A stretch of 64,000 nucleotides of DNA, from positions 210,679,490 through 210,743,489 of the forward strand of contig OZ020611.1 in assembly GCA_963971575.1 (NCBI GenBank). Reading direction: 5' to 3'. The notes beneath the pieces are model-generated. The model was not told where the DNA came from and made no database searches. It saw nothing but the letters and a program-made list of their open reading frames with translations. The position numbers and the translations under genes are program-made. Shown here piece after piece: positions 10,926-22,540 of the stretch; within the stretch, counting starts at the first letter, position 1; each line of letters begins with the position of its first letter. Source of the stretch: Liopterus haemorrhoidalis (lineage: Eukaryota; Arthropoda; Insecta; Coleoptera; Dytiscidae).

Positions 10926-11821
10926 TAGAGATGGGAATTTCGGCTCAGTTTGCGGAACCGGATCAGTGGAGGTCGTTCAGTTTGTTGAGCCAGTTCATTG
11001 ATCCGTCTCAGTGATCCGGTTAAGTAAACATGTTTCCGAGACACAGATCGGTCGTTAGTTCGTAGGTAGAACGTCGCTTAGAGCCGGTTCTTGCCATATA
11101 TGAACTGTAAACATGATCCCGAGACACAGGTCGGTCAGTCGTTCGGTCGTAGGCAGAACGTCCCTTAGAGCCGATTCTTGCTTCGACCCGGTCAGTTGTC
11201 GGTCGTTCGCTCGTAGGTAGAACGTCGCTAAGAGTCGGCTCTTGCTTAGACCCGGTCAGTTGTCGGTCGTTCGCTCGTAGGTAGAACGCCGCTTAGTGCC
11301 AGCTCTTGATTAGACCCGGTCAGTTGTCGGTCGTTCGCTCGTAGGTAGAATGTCGCTTAGCCCCGGTTCTTATCTAACATTTTTGAAACAAACAATTCAC
11401 TTTATGTAGCTACTGTAATTTAAACCAGATGTGTTAAGTTTATAGCGATGTTTATTGCCCTTATAAATCGGACATCTGGGATTTGAGCAATATTTTTAAT
11501 ATTTTTATATAGTATGGTTGTAAGAAAATACAGACTAAACCTATTAGTTTCAAAAAAACCGCCCTACAAATTGAGGACAAAATACACTTTATGATAATAC
11601 ATTACAAGCCGAGTTCTCGCGAAGTTCAACAAGACATCGATCCAGATCCGGATCACTCCGGTCACTGCTCACAATCGCCCGACCAATCGTATCCTTGAAA
11701 CTTGAAACTATACAGTGAGCCGTGAGCCGGATCACTTTTTTCAATCTGGTGAACCGTGTCACTTCGGTCAGTGTACTGAGCCGGCTCAGCGCACGGTTCG
11801 TTCATGAACGACCCATCTCTA
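10926..11821. mobile_element. hAT-type MITE with internal minisatellite
   Basis: Perfect 10-bp inverted ends TAGAGATGGG and a perfect 8-bp duplication attgtata (10918-10925, 11822-11829). It sits inside the piggyBac-like MITE. GC content is clearly higher than in the surroundings. Confidence 0.88.
11040..11370. repeat. Minisatellite, unit about 75-80 bp
   Basis: Four to five tandem units containing cggtcgttcgctcgtaggta, then agaacgtcgct and a variable cggctcttgcttagacc segment. The array is internal to the hAT MITE at 10926-11821. Confidence 0.8.
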
Positions 11822-12337
11822 ATTGTATATACTGAACATATGTATATATCCTTCATAAAAGCCATTTCAGGCCAAAAAATGGGATTGAAAGTTGATATTA
11901 TGGTGCATAGTGTGTGTCGATAAATAAAAGAAATTCATAAAAAAAATATTCATTTTTATTCATCATAATTAATAATTATGCCTTATTAATGCAAAGAATT
12001 AATTAAAAAATAAAAATATAAAAATAGTATATTCGGGAGTGATTTTTTCTGCAAGTAAAGCTTGCCCGAGTTATCTCGGGTGTGGGAATTTTCGCACATA
12101 ATAGCCACCCGAGCATACTCGGGCGTAGTCCTTAAGCGGTTAATATTCGTGGGGATTATGTTGAGAAGTAGTAAAAGTATCATTTTGTAAAAATACAGTT
12201 TTTTTCTATATCAATTTGTCTCTTTAATTATTGATTGTCCTCAAATATCAAATCAAAGAATCTACTTGAAGGCCAATATTTTCCAACATTTAAAGCATTC
12301 TAGCCATGTGAAGTAGTTCAGGAACTACACCACATTA

Positions 12338-12809
12338 AAGCCTGGAACAGAATGAACAGCGCGGTACGCCGTCAGCGCGCCGTCATTTGCGACAGCGTTG
12401 CGTTAGCGCCGTTGAGAATTTTCGCCTGCACACAATGCAATAATTTTTAACGCCGTCAAATGTCACTTGACAACCTATATCTGTAATTATACGTGCGCTT
12501 TATTTTATTAAAAGTATAATGGATGATGAAGACTTGTGTGTGATGTTATTTATGTTGTATGCAAGTTATTTATACATACAAACACTTTACCATTCAGTAA
12601 AAACTGAGGTTAGGTGTTCTGCGTCAACGTTTAACGGTGTCAAAAGTTGGAAGTTGACGAACATTCAGTATCAACGGCGTTCGAACGTCGTAGGACGTTG
12701 TCCATTCTGTGCACTTGCGTACGACAGCTTGATTTTAACTTTCTTCTGACAGATAGCGGCGTACGAACGGCGTCAACGCGTCAAACTCGTTGCATTCTGT
12801 TTCCCACTT
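12338..12809. mobile_element. TIR element, unclassified, CpG-rich ends
   Basis: The ends are inverted: TAAAGCCTGGAACAGAATG on the left, and TAAAGTGGGAAACAGAATG from the right in reverse complement, followed on both sides by gcgtcaacgcg-like sequence. The target duplication is not clear (TTA or TTAA-like). No coding frame is credible. From 12815 to 13310 I see only AT-rich sequence. Confidence 0.6.
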
Positions 12810-13491
12810 TAGACAGCGCCAGACAGAAAAGAATTAAATTCCCTAAAAAAATATGCATGTAATTTTCTTGTTTATTGATTACAGATTGTCAATAATAACA
12901 TAAATCTTCAGCAACATTGTTGAAATCCAATTAGAAAATTAATTAACAACCCATGCAAGTGACACAACATATTACACTGTACAATTGCTTAGAATAATTA
13001 AAACTGTCAATATGCAATGAGTTTCAGTTGCATTAATGAACAGAACTATTATAACAAAATTTAGTCTACAAAATGGATACGGATATAATATTTCATTTTA
13101 ACATTTATGGTAAGCCAAGGTTAATATCAGGTCGTCAAGGAAAATATTTGTGTTTAATAATATTTCCAAATTTAACAACTTATTATTTGACATTGGCTTA
13201 ATATTTTACCGTTCTGTTTTTTTTGTTGGAAAGTTAAACATCTCACCTGTTTAAAGAAATCATTGTATGCTCTAAAAACTACAAAACAAATTTTTTTAAA
13301 TTAATTTTGTTGAAAATGGTACGGTCGGAAATTCGCACTATTATGAAGTATGAGTTCTTACGTGGAACTACGGCATTACAGACCGCGCGGAACATTAATA
13401 GTATATTTGGCTCTAGTGTTACTATGCAGCAGACAATATGAAATTGGTTCGCCAAATTTCGTACAGGTAACTTAAAAACAAACAAAAAATT

Positions 13492-14590
13492 AGCTGTGGC
13501 CACCACAGGACCGACCGCCATCATAAAGTACTTATATAAAATACATTTTAGCAGCAGAGTAGAAATAACTTGGCCTAATATTTTCTAACAGAGATATTAT
13601 TTATCATGACCATGGAAACATTACATATAAGTATGAAAAAATTGAGACTTAAAAATTTTACAAAAATTATTCGAAGTTTTTCGTTTTATCAAAAAACGTC
13701 TCAAATAAAAGTTATTAATTATTGCTTTTATAGCAACTTTTGTTCAATACATTTTTTCGAAATATTTTTCTGTTGTGAAATATTGCATAAAAATCTTAAA
13801 ATCGACACGAGTAAACTCCCATTTTTAGTCAACCGATTTTTACCAAAAGTTGACCAACTCGTGCCATTGATGGCAGAAGCTTAAATATGAAGTTTCATAA
13901 AAATCCTTTCAGCCGAATTTGCTCTGCACGTGTACACAGACGGACAGACGAACAGACGGACAGACAGACAGACAGACAGACGGACGGACAGACGGACAGA
14001 CGGACAGACGGACAGACGGACAGACGGACAGACGGACAGACGGACAGACGGACAGACGGACAGACGGACAGACGGACAGACGGACAGACGGACAGACGGA
14101 CAGACGGACAGACGGACAGACGGACAGACGGACAGACGGACAGACGGACAGACGGACAGACGGACAGACGGACAGACGGACAGACGGACAGACGGACAGA
14201 CGGACAGACGGACAGACGGACAGACGGACAGACGGACAGACGGACAGACGGACAGACGGACAGACGGACAGACGGACAGACGGACAGACGGACAGACGGA
14301 CAGACGGACAGACGGACAGACGGACAGACGGACAGACGGACAGACGGACAGACGGACAGACGGACAGACGGACAGACGGACAGACGGACAGACGGACAGA
14401 CGGACAGACGGACAGACGGACAGACGGACAGACGGACAGACGGACAGACGGACAGACGGACAGACATCATGCTAAAAATAGTCAAAACGTTATGTAGAGA
14501 CCTCAATTCGTGGAGATCCATCGAAATCTCGAAATGTCAAAATCGGTATGATCACAATACCTCCCTTATATATGTTGGCGGTCGGTAAAA
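13492..14590 (-). mobile_element. HINE-like element, GACG/GACA type, copy A
   Basis: Inserted in the mariner. Subterminal inverted repeats ACCGACCGCCATCAT and, from the other end, ACCGACCGCCAACAT. A copy without the long array lies at 47332-47935, and flanking blocks such as tcaaccgatttttaccaaaa match between them. Central GTCY microsatellite plus subterminal inverted repeats is the layout described for Helentron-associated (DINE-1/HINE) elements. That class assignment is my inference. Confidence 0.7.
13937..14465 (+). repeat. Microsatellite (GACGGACA)n, about 530 bp
   Basis: From about 13979 on, the 8-base unit gacggaca repeats close to 60 times without visible interruption. The unit has no stop codon in any frame, so long Arg-Thr-Asp-Gly-Gln or Ser-Val-Cys-Pro frames on both strands are artefacts of the repeat. 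Confidence 0.97.
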
Positions 14591-14981
14591 AAAAAAAACT
14601 GATTCATCGATCACAGCAGAAATATACTGCAACCAACTGGACGAAATGATGCAAAAACTTAAAGAAAAACAGCCTAGATTGGTCAATTGCATGATAACTC
14701 TAGACCACACACTGCACAAAAGACTGTGGCAAAACTACAGAAATTGGAGTTGGAATTTCTTCATCATCCTTCATACTCACCAGACCTAGACCCCACTGAC
14801 TACCACTTCAATTGGACAACTTTTTAAAAGTAAAACAGTTTAATTCCGACAATGCTGTAAAACTGGCCTTCCAGGAATCCATTGACTCTCGTCCGCCAGG
14901 ATTTTATACCACCAGCCGGAACAACCTGCTGCTTAAATGGCAAAAGTGTATAGACAATATGGGTGCATACTTTGATGAATA

Positions 14982-15643
14982 AAATAATTCCTTATATTTG
15001 TAAGTTATCAACCAACTTTGCCTTTTTTTCTACAAATTTCATCCTTGACGACTTAATAAAAATATCTAAATTATAAGACAATTAATATGAAAGACATGAA
15101 TTAAATTAGAATCATTTAACGATCATTATAATCAGGTTGGCAGTTACTGGGCACAAAGAAGGAAAGAACAAGAACGTGTGTGTGAAGTGTGATGCATAGA
15201 TAGTTGTTGTACATGGTAAAGGCGGGACACCACTACAACAGAATGGTGTAAAATTGTCGAATGTGTTTAATGAAAAACACGTTCAGTAATTAAATATAAA
15301 TTATGGTTTCGTTACGGTTTAAATCATTAATATAGAATGCGTTTTATGTTATAAAACATTTTATTAAATGTAAAATCATGCCCCTAGGAGTTTTGTGGAC
15401 TTTTAAATTGCCCCTCTTGCACGTATATGGTTTCTCATGTATAATTATAAATTTGTTTTAAATATTCACAACAGGGTTTCTAGGTAATTAATATTGAAAT
15501 TTTCGTTCGAAAATTATCGGAATTAATATAATGAATGCTTGACATTTTTCTTTGCAGTTTTTATTATAAATCGTATCATGGAATTGTAAAACAATATCGT
15601 TCAAAAGGAAAACAAGGTGGTAAATTAGAAACTTGAGTGTAAT
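14982..15643. other. No gene seen
   Basis: AT-rich sequence after the mariner C-terminus. The remaining mariner end and its TIR are not clear. Nothing coding is supported. Confidence 0.35.
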
Positions 15644-16514
15644 GGCCCGGTTACATGATGCCAGTAACTTGTGCAAGTACTGGCATAAGTACTTGTGCCA
15701 GTACTTGCACAAGTCGTTTTGTCGTTTGCACGTATGTCAGTAACTTATTTAACTAACCTTGCAAAGAACCCGAAAACAACTGCAAAATGTAGATGGTTCC
15801 AATTATTTTTAATGCGTAAAACCGTCATTTTACTGCGCCAATATTCGATGTTTAACCTAATTTTATGTTACGTACGACTTTCACACCTGCAAAAAAAAAT
15901 TAAAATTATCCGCCGACAACTGCATTTATTAAAAAAATTCTGTTTCAAATCGATTTTAGAAGAATTATTTGGTAACTCAGAAGATATTGTGGTGCACCTA
16001 CCAAATAAAAGGATTACCTGACACTCCCATACCCAAGTAAACTGTTTTTATTTTTTCCACTTCTTGGTGGTAGTTTGTGCGGAAGGATTTAATTTTATTT
16101 TTTACTTCCACGGCATCAAAACCCTCGATATTCATGTTACTTGCTAACTTGATTACTGCAGCATCCCGAGCATGCTTATTTCTATAATTTTTTTAAGTCC
16201 CTCAAGCACCCATGCTCCCTATATAAAATCATAAATTTACTTGTGGTGTCCTCAGACCACTTTGTTATGGACATTTTAAGTATATTTAATGTTTTTATAT
16301 CAGTGATAACAAATCTGTTCATGGCTGCCATTTTTAACAGTCACTTGCACGGCTACTTGTGCCAATAAATAGGATGGGCTTCTATTCACTTGACTGGCAT
16401 GAGATACTGGTGCCAGTACTTGCACCAGTACTGGCATGTACGTCTACACGATGCCAGTGACTGGTGAAAATTCTTACTTGTGCAAGTTACTGGCATCGTG
16501 CAAGTAACCGGGCC
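15644..16514 (-). mobile_element. Harbinger-like TIR element
   Basis: Ends ggcccggttacatgatgcc and, inverted, ggcccggttacttgcacgat, with several internal inversions of the word cttgtgcaagtactggc. A MADF-domain relic inside supports the PIF/Harbinger superfamily, whose second protein is a Myb/MADF DNA binder. The short flanks (AAT and ATT) do not give a clean 3-bp duplication. Confidence 0.62.
16000..16274 (-). pseudogene. MADF/Myb-like DNA-binding protein, frameshifted
   Basis: The minus strand reads MSITKWSEDTTSKFMILYRE followed by HGCLRDLK; after one extra A in a seven-A run the frame continues NYRNKHARDAAVIKLASNMN, then GFDAVEVKNKIKSFRTNYHQ and EVEKIK. This is the full pattern of a MADF domain: initial Trp, the FI-LY strand, Y-NK, and V-KIKS-R--Y--E. 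It occurs in TIRs of Harbinger type, so I read it as the element's accessory DNA-binding protein rather than a host gene. The single-base shift sits in a homopolymer and could be an assembly error. Confidence 0.7.
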
Positions 16515-17052
16515 ATTAAGCTGGCGGCAACGACGTGATTTTAGGTGACCCGCGACGATTAAATGAGAAAACATTATTTTATCAAGATAATTTGCAACCA
16601 GCTGGCGTGCCCGTACTTTGTACATTTTTGCGTAACTTAAATGACAAGGGAGATATTTCAGTTTCAAATAGAACCAAAAACAACAATTTTTTTATTCTAA
16701 ACCACTCTTTTATACATATTTTTGATGTTAAATAAATAATTTGTGAGATACTTCGTTTATAGATAGGGTCCCACGTAACCCCCTAAATATATATATCTTA
16801 TTATATTTATTAAAAACTGCATTCAACAGAGAAAAATCGTTTCTCGATTCTAAACAAATTTTCTTACATATAATTTATTTGCTGTTAAGTAAATGATAAA
16901 TAATATATTTAAATTTTTGGATTCTCCGTAGTTTATTTAGTCTAGAAAAAAATGGGTCTCTAATCGTTTAACGCGTTTTGAGAGAACGACAATTTTTTTA
17001 ATGGCATAATTTACATTATATGTAAAAATTTTGAAATATAAAAAAGCACAAC
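16515..17052. other. Unassigned; inverted repeat unit at its right end
   Basis: The frame from 16535 (GDPRRLNEKTLFYQDN...) matches nothing I know. From about 16919 the sequence is a reverse-orientation copy of the unit tandemly repeated at 17.5-18.2 kb (tagtttatttagtctagaaa). Confidence 0.35.
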
Positions 17053-18280
17053 TCAAAAATTTTTAAACCCTAAAAGGGATCATATATTTCTGATTTAAGT
17101 CTAAAATTGTATAAGTACGCCAATTTTCAAACAAAATTCAAAAAATATTTTTTCTTAAAATTTTGTAATGTAGATCAAAAATTTTAGCCAAAATATAGTT
17201 TTAAGCTAATTTTGGAGGGAGGGTTATGAAAAAAATATTTAATAATTCATGTTTTCCTAGTTTTTGAGTTAGAGCAAATTTGGGTTTTTTGCCTATAATT
17301 CTAAAACTTTTGCCCAAACTTCAAAATGAACCCAATTTGATTGATCTATGACCAAAAATATATATTTGCACTAATTTTCAATAAAATCGGGGACAAAAAA
17401 TTTTTGCTTAAAAATCACGATTTTTTAAGGTCAACACCTTACGATTTTTTCGAATTTTTGCCATTTTCAAGGGTTTTGGATTATTTCCAATACAAAATTT
17501 AATAATTGGTTTATTAAAGCCCATTTTTTTTTCTAGACTAAACAATGTAGGAGAATTTTAAAATTTCGAACCCCAGATTTCTGTCCCTAACCATTTTTTA
17601 GATAGGATTTATCAAAAAATTAAAAAAAAAAAATTAAATAAAGAAATATTTTCAAAAAATTTTTTTGTTTCAAAAGTCAACCAGGACCTCAAAAATTCAA
17701 CCGCTGGTTTTTATCTTATTTCTTTTACTTTAGTTTTTGAGATACGTTAAATCAAAGATGAAAATTTCTATAAACTACGCCATAGTAAAATTGGTCATAA
17801 TTTTAAAATACGGACAACGAATAAGACCTCAATTTTTCTTTATACTAAATAATCTACGGGGAATCCAAAAATTCTAACCTCGGGCCCTTTTCTCTAACCG
17901 TTTTTGAGTTGTGATGATAAATTCTGAATTTATGCTATTAAAAAAATTATCATAATCTCAAAACTCGTTAAACGATGAAAGCCCGATATTTTTTCTAAAC
18001 TAAATAAAATACGGAGAATCCAAAAATCAAAGGTCACTATTTCAAACCGTTTTTGAGTTGTGTGTTTTCTTTTTCATCCGCATATTTTTGTTGTGAAAAT
18101 TGTTATTTAAATGTAAATTATGTCATAAAAAATTTAATAAAACTATCGTAATCTTAATACGCGTTAAACGATTAAAGTCCCAAATTTTTTCTAGACTAAA
18201 TAAATTACGAAAAATGCAAATATTTAAACCGCAGGTCGCTGTCAGAAATATATGATCCCTTTTAGGGTTTAAAAATTTGA
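17053..18280. mobile_element. Inverted-repeat element with internal tandem units
   Basis: The ends match in inverse over about 38 bp, including aaaccctaaaagggatcat. The right half holds three or more copies of a unit of about 160 bp with ttttttctagactaaataaa and aaccgtttttgagtt. Related sequence occurs at 1-240. No coding capacity. Confidence 0.65.
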
Positions 18281-18416
18281 CATTTGCGGCAAAAAAAGTT
18301 AAACAAAAGACAGTCAACAAAAATGCCAGAGCCGATGAAATGTGATCCAGCCCTCTTTTTTAAACTATTTTATAGTAATATTCTAATACTTAATTCTTAT
18401 CATCTATCATCTACAT

Positions 18417-18891
18417 TAGGGGTACTCAACCTTTTCATACCTACCGCCCACTTTAGCATCTCTATTGGTAGAAACATTTTCATACCGCCCACCTGTTGTA
18501 GAATAATAATAACTTACCAAATACTTTCGCAAAATTTAGCTGCAAAAATCTTTATAAAACAACTTACTGCATCATCTCTTATTATTAAACACAACAAATA
18601 TACATGCACCAAAACGTGGCAATTGTATATTTTGAGAAATTTAACTATAAACAGTAAAGAATTTTATAAAAACTTAATGAAAATGTTTTACAATAATGCT
18701 ATAAATTTTTTTTAAATAATACTTTAAAAAATTTCCATTTTAATGTTTTTAAAACGTCAATTAAATTTTAAATAAACGGACAGTAGCCAGCATTGGACAA
18801 AACCCCTACCACCCACCAAAAAATTCCTACCGCCCACTAGTGGGCCAGGTAGGGACTAGGTATGGGCTAGGGACCAGGTTGAGTACCACTG
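18417..18891. mobile_element. hAT-type MITE
   Basis: The left end taggggtactcaacc pairs with the right end, in inverse cagtggtactcaacc. The 8-bp duplication atctacat is perfect (18409-18416, 18892-18899). The words accgcccac and ccgccca recur inside. The open frame over its left part is not a gene. Confidence 0.87.
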
Positions 18892-19056
18892 ATCTACATT
18901 AATAAAATTGAAGGCTATATCTGTTTTTCTCTCTTTTCGGCCTCATATTTGGTTTTACATATTTCAGATGATTATGACAATATCCGCAAAAAAATCAATT
19001 TTTTCTTTCAAATTTATGGATTGTCCTTGATACGGTTGCTATAAATACTATTGTTA

Positions 19057-20520
19057 AAATGTGAACCACGGTTGAACATCTTGAGATCAATATCCCACTT
19101 TTCGTGGGGTGCTGACCCTAGTACCTCTCTGCTGTTGTACAAAAGTCTTATTTTGTCTATAATAGACTATGGGTCTATATTTTTTGGCAATGCTGCTAAA
19201 AGTACGCTATCAGATTTGAACAGTCTTCAGCATAAAGGAATCAGATGCTGTTTCGGAGCATTACATTCAACTCCTACAAATGCATTATTGGCTGAAGCAA
19301 ACGTAATGCCGCTTGAACTGCGCAGAAAAATTCTATCAGCAAGATTTATACTTCATCGTATGCAGATCAAAAGTCCTATACCTATTGGTCAATATTGTAC
19401 AGAGGTTCTAACGTCGAATTATTGGAGAAATAGAAACATGCCCTTAATAATAGAAAGCTCTTTAAGTTTATCGAACATCTCACCACTCCGTGCTGTTAAC
19501 CATAATATTCCTTGCTTTTCTTACCCATTTCGTTTTTCACTACCAAATAATTATTTCATTGCTGATCATAATATGATCCAGATATCTTCCTCAAATTGTC
19601 GTGAAAATGACCTATCAATTTTGGATAAGATAAAATTAAAATGGCCAAATGCACAACATATATATACTGATGGATCAAAATCAACCAATGGCGTAGGTTG
19701 CGCTGTTTTAGATCCACAGCGCAATTTTAGCCTTAAATTTAAACTCCCAGATAATAGGTTTATCTACAATGCGGAAATGGTGGCAATAAAGTTGAGTTTA
19801 GAATACTTAAAGAATCACTTTCATAATGAATTTATAATTTTTTCTGAGTGTAAAAGCGTCCTCCAAAAATTGAGTTGCCCTGGATTTGAGAAAAATAATT
19901 ATTCATTAATTTATGATGTTATTAAATGCCTTAACGATCTTACGATCAGCGGTAAAATTATAAAAATATGCTGGATTAAAGGACACTCAGATTTTGAGTT
20001 CATCATCGAAGTCGATCTTCTAGCTAAAGAAGCAGCTGTAAATGGCTCCCTCTTAAAAATTCCTCTAAACAGTAATGAGATTATGTCAATCTTCAAATCT
20101 TCCATATACAACCTGTGGCAACAAGAATACATAGATTCGCTACATCAAAAAGGATCATACTACGGTCAAATTCAACCTCTTCTTCCTAGAAAGCCTTGGT
20201 TTTCTTCTCACCAAAGCAGATTTTTTATATCCACTCTTATCCGGCTTAGATTTAATCACAACTTCTCTCTATATCACCTGCATAGAATTAACACGGTTTC
20301 GTCTCCTTTCTGTCCGTGTGATAATTTGTCTATGAGTGATTCGAACCATTTATTGTTTGAATGCCCAATTCATTTTCGTAATCGTAACTTATTCATACAA
20401 AATTTAGTTGTCAAAAAAATATCCTTACCTACCAATATTCAAACGCTTCTTGCTACTAATTCTCTAGACATTTATGAAATTATTTATAACTATATTAAAG
20501 CAGAAAATATCAAATTATAA
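19057..20520 (+). pseudogene. LINE ORF2 C-terminal part: RT thumb, RNase H, CCHC-like
   Basis: A frame of nearly 490 codons, open from the truncation to TAA. The first 120 residues (KCEPRLNILRSI, WGADPSTSLLLYKSLILS, IDYGSIFFGNA) are the region after the RT palm in I/R1/LOA-type LINEs. Residues about 205-340 form RNase H: YTDGSKSTNGVGCAV (first Asp), YNAEMVAIKL (Glu), then FSECKSVL where an Asp is expected, and KGHSDFEFIIEVDLLAKEA (last Asp). The Glu at the third acidic position probably disables RNase H. A CPCDNLSMSDSNHLLFECP zinc-knuckle-like motif follows. The RT catalytic core and endonuclease are missing, so it is a dead-on-arrival copy, yet without internal stops, suggesting fairly recent insertion. 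Confidence 0.9.
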
Positions 20521-20606
20521 ATGTAATTTTAAAAATATTGTAATCTCTGTATTTATACATGGCTAATAGCCAAAGCAGCTAAAGCCAACAAATAAAAGGA
20601 AAAAAA
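19057..20606 (+). mobile_element. 5'-truncated LINE with RNase H (I-like group)
   Basis: A 14-bp target duplication aaatactattgtta (19043-19056, 20607-20620) brackets the element, and an A-rich tail ends it. The truncated 5' end starts within the polyprotein, as is usual for incomplete target-primed reverse transcription. The 3' end carries atggctaatagccaaagcag, which resembles the tail of the window's SINE. Confidence 0.9.
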
Positions 20607-20620
20607 AAATACTATTGTTA

Positions 20621-21458
20621 CTCTTGATATTATTACTGTATATTGTATAAATATTTTGTATAGATGTAAGTTGTGTACACTTAATTTATAATTTGTGTTA
20701 CACTGTAATTTGGTTATCCCATTCGTGGGGATACTCTGTTGTGTATTCTATACAGTAAAATAAATAAAAATTAAAAAAAATCTTAAATCTGGAAATCGCA
20801 TGTAACCTTAATCAATCATTTTAAACTTGATATTAAACATTTTCTGGTCGTCTGGTGTAGCTTCTCAGTATTGTCGTGAGTTTATTTAAAGCTGGGCGAG
20901 GTGAACGATGATGGAAAACGGAGATGGTCGATGGATGGTGTGATGAGGAGGGGCGGCGGAGGTAAACAAGGCTTGTAAACACGGTGCACGCGGGTTGTAA
21001 TGAGATTAGAGCTCCCTGATACGTCACACGGGCTGTCTGATCGGCTCATAGCCCAGGATCTGACAGCTCTTCCCTTTGCGTCACACATATCTCTCCTGCT
21101 TCTGTCACAACTCACAGACGTAGGCTCACATTATTTCATAGGAAGAATATTTGATACCTAAATAAAAAATAGCGTATACGTTTCATTCAATCATAAATTG
21201 ATTGATTTTTTTGCAAGGTTTATCCTGCACTAAAATTATTTATCGCCATATAGTGGAACTTCAATTTTCGTCATTAATCCGTTCTTGAGGGTAGGGCGTA
21301 TATTAAAAAGGACGAATATCAAACGAATTTTTCTCATAAAAATTAACTAAAAATAGTTTAATCCGTCCTCAACCCTGAATTTTGCCTATCTAATCTTTAA
21401 CAATAAAAAAAAACCTCGATAATCGATCTCGGAAATCAAAAAACAAGTTTGTGAAAAA
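20621..21458. other. LINE-like 3' flank and a GC-richer unique block
   Basis: About 20700-20780 (catcccattcgtggggat-like, then ataaataaaaatta) has the look of a LINE 3' end but lacks coding support. About 20860-21120 is GC-richer, unrepeated in the window, with TAATGAGATTAG and TGACAG words; a candidate host regulatory segment. No exon is evident. Confidence 0.35.
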
Positions 21459-22472
21459 ATGGATATTACTCCTGAAGGTTTTCGTTGGATGATTTTTTAC
21501 CATTTTAGTAAAGGCCTAACTCAACAACAATGCATAGATTTGCGTCGTTCAACTTTTGGTAATGAAGCACCATCAGAAAAGACTGTTTACAATTGGTTTG
21601 CAGAATTTCGTCGTGGTCGTGCGTCTGTCAGTGATGAATCTCGTGAAGGTCAACTAAATCGGTTGTGATTCAAAATAACATTGATGCTGTGCGCCAAATG
21701 ATTGAAGGATGGGAATCCTTTGGCATATCGCAGACTGCAATACATTTGCTTTTACATGAACATTTAGCTGTGAAAAAGATCTGTCCCGATGGATTCCACA
21801 TAATTAGATCGAAGCTTAAAAAAAGGCTCGTGTGGATTGGGGTAAGGGAATGCTAAAAAAATCAACCTAGGCACTGCAAAATTCGTATACAACATCGTTA
21901 CAGGTGACGAAATTTGGATTTATTCATATGAACCGGAAACTAAGCAACAATCCACTGTTTGGGTCTTCCAAGATAACCGCAGAAGTTGTTCGTTCACGAA
22001 GCACTTCCAAGAAAATGATCGCTTGTTTCTTCGGTTGTACTGAACATGTTGCAACCATTCCTTTAGAGGATCGGAGAACAATTAATGCTGAATGGTATAC
22101 AACAATTTGTTTGCCAGAAGTCATCGACAAAATCAGGAAAAACAACCAAAAACCTCGCATCGTTCTTCATCATGACCATGCAAGCTCCCACACAGCACGT
22201 CAAACAATTGATTATTTGAAGGAGAAAAACATTGATTTAATGTCTCATTAGCTGTATTCACCTGAATTTTCCCCTAACGACTTCTTTTGTTCCCTAATGT
22301 CAAACAAAAAACCCGTGAACAGCGATTTTCATCATCTCAAGAAGTTATTGAAGACTTCGTAATCCATATTTTTGAGATACCAACTTAAGAGTGGAAAAAA
22401 TGTTTCGAGAATTGGTTTGAACGCATGCAAAAGTGTATAAATCTTAAAGACGAATATTTAGAAAAGCAATAA
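21459..22472 (+). pseudogene. Third mariner transposase, DD34D, degenerate
   Basis: Starts MDITPEGFRWMIFYHFSKGL and keeps the helix-turn-helix (TVYNWFAEFRRGRASVSD). After a stop at about 21666 it continues NIDAVRQMIE and HEHLAVKKIC, then in another frame GDEIWIYSYEPETKQQST with the first catalytic Asp. The frame from 21904 has SKKMIACFFGCTEHVATIPL, INAEWYTTICLPEVIDKI and IVLHHDHASSHTA with the second Asp; LYSPEFSPNDFF carries the third position. It ends at CINLKDEYLEKQ. Length near 335 residues is normal for mariner, but a piece around residues 75-95 and several frames are lost. A right TIR (cctaaaaagtagccctcg, then TA) ends at about 22538; I could not find the left one. Confidence 0.88.
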
Positions 22473-22540
22473 AACACTTTGTTCCAAGAAAAAAAAAATC
22501 TTTCTTAGTTTTTGTAAAAACCTAAAAAGTAGCCCTCGTA

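Larger units (their letters stand above)
10857..12139. mobile_element. piggyBac-like MITE (TTAA target) in mariner
   Basis: The left flank has ttcagtaatcattaaaa and the right part holds cccgagttatctcggg and cccgagcatactcggg before cttaagcgg and TTAA (12140-12143). A complete related copy at 44427-44785 is bounded by TTAA on both sides, which identifies the ends here. The left TTAA has been lost. It is non-coding and was itself entered by the hAT MITE below. Confidence 0.68.
9682..12243 (+). mobile_element. mariner element split by later insertions
   Basis: The left end is TA followed by CGAGGGACATCAATAATT. The right end, in reverse complement, reads tgaggacaatcaataattaa, so the ends are inverted repeats. 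The transposase relic runs to 10855 and its last ten codons reappear at 12142-12171 after a piggyBac-like MITE that entered at a TTAA. Confidence 0.8.
13316..14981 (+). pseudogene. Second mariner transposase, centre replaced
   Basis: The N-terminal part (13316-13491) reads MVRSEIRTIMKYEFLRGTTA, then TARNINSIFGSSVTMQQ, a stop, then NWFAKFRTGN, the first helix-turn-helix of a mariner transposase. The C-terminal part starts near 14600 with ITAEIYCNQLDEMMQKLKEK and, after frame shifts, LEFLHHPSYSPDLDPTDYHF (the third catalytic Asp) and LKWQKCIDNMGAYFDE, the family's usual end. About 180 residues between the two, including the first two catalytic Asp residues, are missing; a microsatellite-bearing element occupies the gap. 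Confidence 0.82.

Noticed and set aside
13887..14588. Open frames of 180-230 codons on both strands over the GACG/GACA array
   Set aside because: The 8-base unit contains no stop in any frame, so long frames are inevitable; the peptides are pure RTDGQTDR- or SVCP-type repeats.
16535..16735. Frame GDPRRLNEKTLFYQDN as a host exon
   Set aside because: No splice context, no recognised family, and it adjoins transposon sequence; left unassigned.
18284..18715. 143-codon frame
   Set aside because: It spans into a hAT MITE with a perfect target duplication and shows no domain.
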